Positions 5,920-8,115 of a stretch of 8,115 nt of DNA are shown in pieces; within the stretch, counting starts at the first letter, position 1, and each line of letters begins with the position of its first letter. The DNA comes from an uncultured Clostridium sp. (GTDB lineage: Bacteria > Bacillota > Clostridia > TANB77 > CAG-508), in the NCBI GenBank assembly GCA_900556865.1, contig USQS01000036.1, forward strand, positions 1 through 8,115, read 5' to 3'. The translations under genes were made by a program, and so were the position numbers. The notes beneath the pieces were generated by a model. The model did not search any database. It saw only the letters and a list, made by a program, of their open reading frames with translations, and was not told the DNA's origin.

Positions 5920-6474
5920 ATGAAAAGAAAAGTAGATGTTAGGAAGAAATATACGAGAGAAGCAAAAGAACTTGAAATTACAATAGTTGAAATGAAAGAT
6001 CTTGATGCATATATGACTTTAAAAGAATTTAAAGAAGTAACTGAACCATATTTTATGTATATAAATGGAGAATTAGTAAAAAAAATAGATAAAAATTTTA
6101 CATTACTTGAATATACTCCATTATACGAAAATTATAATGTTAGAGCATATATAGATAATAAAGGGAATATTTTGGAATACTATTTTGATATTACAGATGG
6201 AAATATTATAGAAGAAGGTATACCATATTATGATGATTTGAATTTAGACGTTGTTTTTTATCAAGAATGTGCAACAAAATCTAGTACATATATAAATTTA
6301 GAAGATAGAAATGATTTATTGGACGCATTAAAAAGTGGTGAAATAGATAAAGAAAAATATGATTTTGCTTTTGAAATTGCGGATAAACTAATGAAAGAAT
6401 TGAAAAAAAATGAAAATAAATTCGTGAATAGGGGAATAGAAGATTATTTAAAATATAAAAAAAATAAGTTTTAA
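5920..6474 (+). CDS. DUF402 (FomD/Ntdp-like) putative nucleotide phosphohydrolase
   Basis: 184 aa. The core at about residues 60-155 matches the DUF402 family pattern: a barrel strand pair YNVRAYIDNKGNI and YYFDI (72-91), the acidic DDLNLDVV (105-112), then LEDRNDLLDAL (127-137) and a helix with GEIDKEKY (140-147). Characterised relatives are Ntdp (YgaC), which hydrolyses nucleoside tri- and diphosphates, and FomD, which hydrolyses a cytidylyl-phosphonate, both using acidic residues and divalent metal; the Asp/Glu residues listed fit such a site. It has no signal or membrane segment. The ATG at 5920 is only 5 nt after the kinase stop, with its AAAGGGA site (5904-5910) inside the kinase gene, so translation is probably coupled. 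A strong terminator follows at once. The last 30 residues are Lys-rich. A kinase adding and a hydrolase removing phosphate on the same special nucleotide is an inference. Family call good, activity unproven. Confidence 0.82.
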   Translation: MKRKVDVRKKYTREAKELEITIVEMKDLDAYMTLKEFKEVTEPYFMYINGELVKKIDKNFTLLEYTPLYENYNVRAYIDNKGNILEYYFDITDGNIIEEGIPYYDDLNLDVVFYQECATKSSTYINLEDRNDLLDALKSGEIDKEKYDFAFEIADKLMKELKKNENKFVNRGIEDYLKYKKNKF

Positions 6475-6478
6475 ATAT

Positions 6479-6509
6479 AAAAATACCGTCCATTAGGGAC
6501 GGTATTTTT
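6479..6509 (+). terminator. Rho-independent terminator after the DUF402 gene
   Basis: A perfect 13-bp stem (6479-6491 with 6497-6509) around loop ATTAG has the GC core ACCGTCC/GGACGGT and A/T ends that provide a U-tract on either strand. It begins 5 bases after the DUF402 stop, closes the cassette and can act in both directions. Confidence 0.92.
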
Positions 6510-6543
6510 GTGTAGGGATTAAAATGAAGAATACCAAATATAT

Positions 6544-6605
6544 TTCTGCAAGTCTTCATAGTGTGTGTGGCAGAACTGTGCCTTTGAGAATAGTTCTGTT
6601 TTTTT
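6544..6605 (+). terminator. Terminator with competing upstream hairpin (attenuator-like)
   Basis: CAGAACT (6571-6577) pairs with AGTTCTG (6592-6598) and is followed by T7 (6599-6605), a plausible intrinsic terminator. The same left arm can instead pair upstream: TTCTGC (6544-6549) with GCAGAA (6570-6575). The two helices exclude each other, as in an attenuator. There is no gene of its own before it, only the 30 bases after the 6479-6509 terminator, so either this is the end of a very short RNA or a relic of a lost leader. What it would control downstream is not a normal gene. Confidence 0.5.
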
Positions 6606-6692
6606 ATTAAAAGTAAAGAAAAATATGGCAATAGTCAGCTAAAAAGAATAAATTTTTTTCGCAATAAAATTAATTGATATATAAGTAAAAAA

Positions 6693-6738
6693 GGCTCGTT
6701 TGTGATAAAATAGAGAAAAATTTTGTCGCAAAGGAGCC
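6693..6738 (+). repeat. 19-bp near-perfect hairpin burying a Shine-Dalgarno site
   Basis: Bases 6693-6711 pair with 6720-6738 around an 8-nt loop. There is one G-G mismatch, and two further differences from perfect DNA symmetry are both G-U pairs in RNA. The right arm contains AAAGGAG (6730-6736), the ribosome-binding site of the short ORF at 6746. The RNA-type covariation hints at selection on an RNA hairpin. It could also be a palindromic end of a mobile element; no transposase is visible. Confidence 0.55.
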
Positions 6739-6745
6739 AAATTTT

Positions 6746-6787
6746 ATGAATAGAGTGGAGAAAAGAAAAGATAAATATGTTAAATGA
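6746..6787 (+). other. 13-codon ORF: gene-start remnant or leader peptide
   Basis: ATG 6746 follows a strong AAAGGAG by 9 nt and reads MNRVEKRKDKYVK before TGA 6785-6787. The basic, Lys-rich start looks like the first residues of a longer protein cut off by mutation or deletion, or a small leader peptide. No continuation is evident in the other frames down to the tRNA promoter. Its translation would be blocked when the hairpin at 6693-6738 folds. Bases 6788-6882 show small inverted repeats (for example AAAAGTA/TACTTTT at about 6827-6845) but no supportable gene. Confidence 0.3.
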
Positions 6788-6882
6788 GCTAGTAGCAATA
6801 ATAAGAATATATTCTGCTTTTAAGGTAAAAGTAGAAATTACTTTTGCATTTAAAGCCCTAGATTTTTTCTTGGCTTTTACTA

Positions 6883-6911
6883 TTGCAAAATGAGGATATT
6901 TATGCTATACT
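6883..6911 (+). promoter_or_regulatory. Promoter of the tRNA-Arg gene
   Basis: TTGCAA (6883-6888) and TATACT (6906-6911) are spaced by 17 bases, with a TG one base before the -10. Transcription would start near 6918, about 20 nt upstream of the mature tRNA 5' end. It may also serve the two genes after the tRNA, since no terminator is seen in between. Confidence 0.72.
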
Positions 6912-6937
6912 GGGGGTGTCTTAAATGAATATTTTAT

Positions 6938-7013
<76 letters not shown>

Positions 7014-7080
7014 AATTTGAGATGTTAAATAGAAGAATAAGCGTAATTTATGTGCAAAAAATAATTGTAAGGAGAAAGAA

Positions 7081-7308
7081 ATGTTTTATAATGCAAAAGA
7101 ATTTCTTGAACAAGACTTAAGATACAAAGGTCCTATGAGAAGAAGATATGATGAATTGTTAGAAATATATAAAGGTTATAATATACATAGGTATAACAGA
7201 GGAGAATGGGAGAGAATAGGAGCAGAAAAAGAAGATGATGATTTGGTTGTTGAGGCAGATACAATTGAAGAGGTAAGACACTGGCTAGATGAAAATATTG
7301 AAGAATAA
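7081..7308 (+). CDS. Small acidic protein of unknown family, partner of the HipA-like kinase
   Basis: 75 aa, family not recognised. ATG 7081 follows AAGGAG (7069-7074) by 6 nt, an excellent site. The N-terminal third is a basic amphipathic helix region (FLEQDLRYKGPMRRRYDELL, residues 8-27). The rest reads as strand-strand-helix: YKGYNIHRY, then GEWERIG, then LVVEA followed by an acidic helix TIEEVRHWLDENIEE (61-75). No helix-turn-helix of the usual HipB type, no signal and no membrane segment are visible. It sits 67 bases after the tRNA with no terminator or clear promoter between, and 18 nt before the kinase gene, so the two are surely one operon. By position it could be the antitoxin or regulator of the kinase, but nothing in the sequence proves this; a stand-alone small domain protein is also possible. 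Coding status is well supported. Confidence 0.75.
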   Translation: MFYNAKEFLEQDLRYKGPMRRRYDELLEIYKGYNIHRYNRGEWERIGAEKEDDDLVVEADTIEEVRHWLDENIEE

Positions 7309-7326
7309 ATAAAAGGGGGCAAAAAG

Positions 7327-8115
7327 ATGAAGGAAAGCGACTTAATAAATTTTAATAATGCAAAAGAAATTCCTCCTGAATATAATGGTAGTGAAAAGAA
7401 AAAAACGATGATTTTTGATGGAAAAAAATATTTAGTAAAATTTCCTGATTCAAATAGGTCGCCTAAATTAAATATTTCATATATAAATAATATTTATTCT
7501 GAATATATTGGGTCTAAAATTTTTGAATTATTGGGAATTAATACACAAAAGGTTAGTTTAGGATACTACGTTCAAAATGAAAGAAAGTTCTATGTTTGTG
7601 CATGTGAAGATTTTACAACAGAAAATACTAAATTAATAGAATTTGAAAAATTAGAAAATGCAAGTTTAGATTCTGAAGGAGAAAGAAAAGACTTATCAGA
7701 TATAAAATATATAATAGATTTAAATACTTATAATATTGACAAAGAATCATTTAAAAAATTTTTTTGGAATATGTTTATTGTTGATTGTTTAATAGGAAAT
7801 ACAGATAGACATAATGGAAACTTTGGCTTTATAAAAAATGTTGAGACTGAAGAATTAACATTAGCTCCAGTGTATGATTGTGGTTCTTGTTTGTTTTCAA
7901 CATTTACGGATGAAAAAATAGAAGAAATATTAAACAATGAGGGACTATTAAGAGATTGCATAAAAAACACATCTTCTGCTATAAAGTATAAAGGTTCAAA
8001 AATAAAATATTATGATTTTATTACAAAATTAGAAGATAAAGATTGTGCTGAAGCCTTGATTAGAATATATCCTAAAATAAATATAAAAAAAATAAATGAT
8101 ATTATTGATGATATT
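7327..8115 (+). CDS. HipA/CtkA-like Ser/Thr protein kinase, 3' end beyond window
   Basis: The frame is open from ATG 7327 to the window edge (263 codons), so the gene is cut by the window and not broken. GGGGG (7315-7319) lies 7 nt before the ATG. Features of the HipA-C/CtkA kinase fold are a likely ATP-binding Lys38 in YLVKFP, the catalytic-loop motif NTDRHNGN (residues 158-165; Asp160 catalytic, Asn165 metal) and the DFG-equivalent DCG (184-186) after LAPVY. It lacks the HipA N-terminal subdomain that precedes the kinase core in E. coli HipA, so it is closer to the compact CtkA type (about 300-330 aa); some 40-70 residues are probably missing here. HipA kinases phosphorylate proteins such as aminoacyl-tRNA synthetases and halt growth; the target here is unknown. 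It is preceded by a 75-residue gene that may restrain it. All catalytic residues are intact. Confidence 0.82.
   Translation, partial: MKESDLINFNNAKEIPPEYNGSEKKKTMIFDGKKYLVKFPDSNRSPKLNISYINNIYSEYIGSKIFELLGINTQKVSLGYYVQNERKFYVCACEDFTTENTKLIEFEKLENASLDSEGERKDLSDIKYIIDLNTYNIDKESFKKFFWNMFIVDCLIGNTDRHNGNFGFIKNVETEELTLAPVYDCGSCLFSTFTDEKIEEILNNEGLLRDCIKNTSSAIKYKGSKIKYYDFITKLEDKDCAEALIRIYPKINIKKINDIIDDI

Noticed and set aside
6281..6631. 116-codon open frame on the minus strand
   Set aside because: It runs through two terminators and antisense to the end of the DUF402 gene, with no recognisable domain.
6777..6893. 38-codon frame on the plus strand after the 13-codon ORF
   Set aside because: No good ribosome-binding site; it overlaps the -35 of the tRNA promoter, and its hydrophobic content simply reflects T-rich DNA.
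7728..7970. 80-codon open frame on the minus strand
   Set aside because: Antisense to the catalytic loop of the HipA-like kinase.

Overview
The window is very AT-rich and uses K/I/N-rich proteins, purine-rich Shine-Dalgarno sites, near-consensus sigma-A-type promoters, U-tract terminators and TGG for Trp with TGA as a stop (5912-5914). This points to a low-GC Firmicute, most likely a clostridial or gut-type anaerobe. The species cannot be named from the sequence alone. All supported genes lie on the + strand.

Left part (1-4053), sugar-nucleotide metabolism. A strong promoter (136-164) drives an unrecognised 141-residue protein (191-616). Next come a eukaryotic UAP1-like UDP-sugar pyrophosphorylase (712-1947) and a PgcA-type phosphohexomutase (2149-3879). 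The mutase makes hexose-1-phosphate and the pyrophosphorylase could activate it with UTP, so the two plausibly supply UDP-sugars for envelope or polysaccharide synthesis. The 200 bases between them hold an elaborate 78-nt imperfect hairpin followed by a T7 run, which overlaps a second, perfect 13-bp hairpin. This is the best candidate in the window for an undescribed structured RNA or attenuator. A clear terminator closes the block.

Middle part (4054-6509), a decaying regulator plus a nucleotide-handling cassette. A promoter leads into the DNA-binding end of a LysR-type regulator broken by a nonsense codon. That fragment is joined in frame to the C-terminal half of a radical SAM protein, which is itself frameshifted in an A6 run. 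Directly downstream are two intact, tightly spaced genes: a guanylate-kinase-fold protein whose predicted guanine-recognition Glu is Ala (5240-5914), and a DUF402/FomD/Ntdp-like protein (5920-6474) from a family of nucleotide phosphohydrolases. They end at a strong terminator. Radical SAM + altered nucleotide kinase + DUF402 looks like a nucleotide-modification or nucleotide-analogue pathway that has lost its first enzyme here.

Right part (6510-8115). A 430-base stretch without a normal gene holds a pair of mutually exclusive hairpins with a U-tract, a long near-perfect hairpin that buries the ribosome-binding site of a 13-codon ORF, and then a promoter and a tRNA-Arg(CCU) gene with encoded CCA. 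No terminator follows the tRNA. After 67 bases comes a two-gene operon: a 75-residue protein of unknown family and a HipA/CtkA-like Ser/Thr kinase (7327 to beyond the window edge). This arrangement resembles a toxin-antitoxin pair or other accessory module placed behind a tRNA gene.
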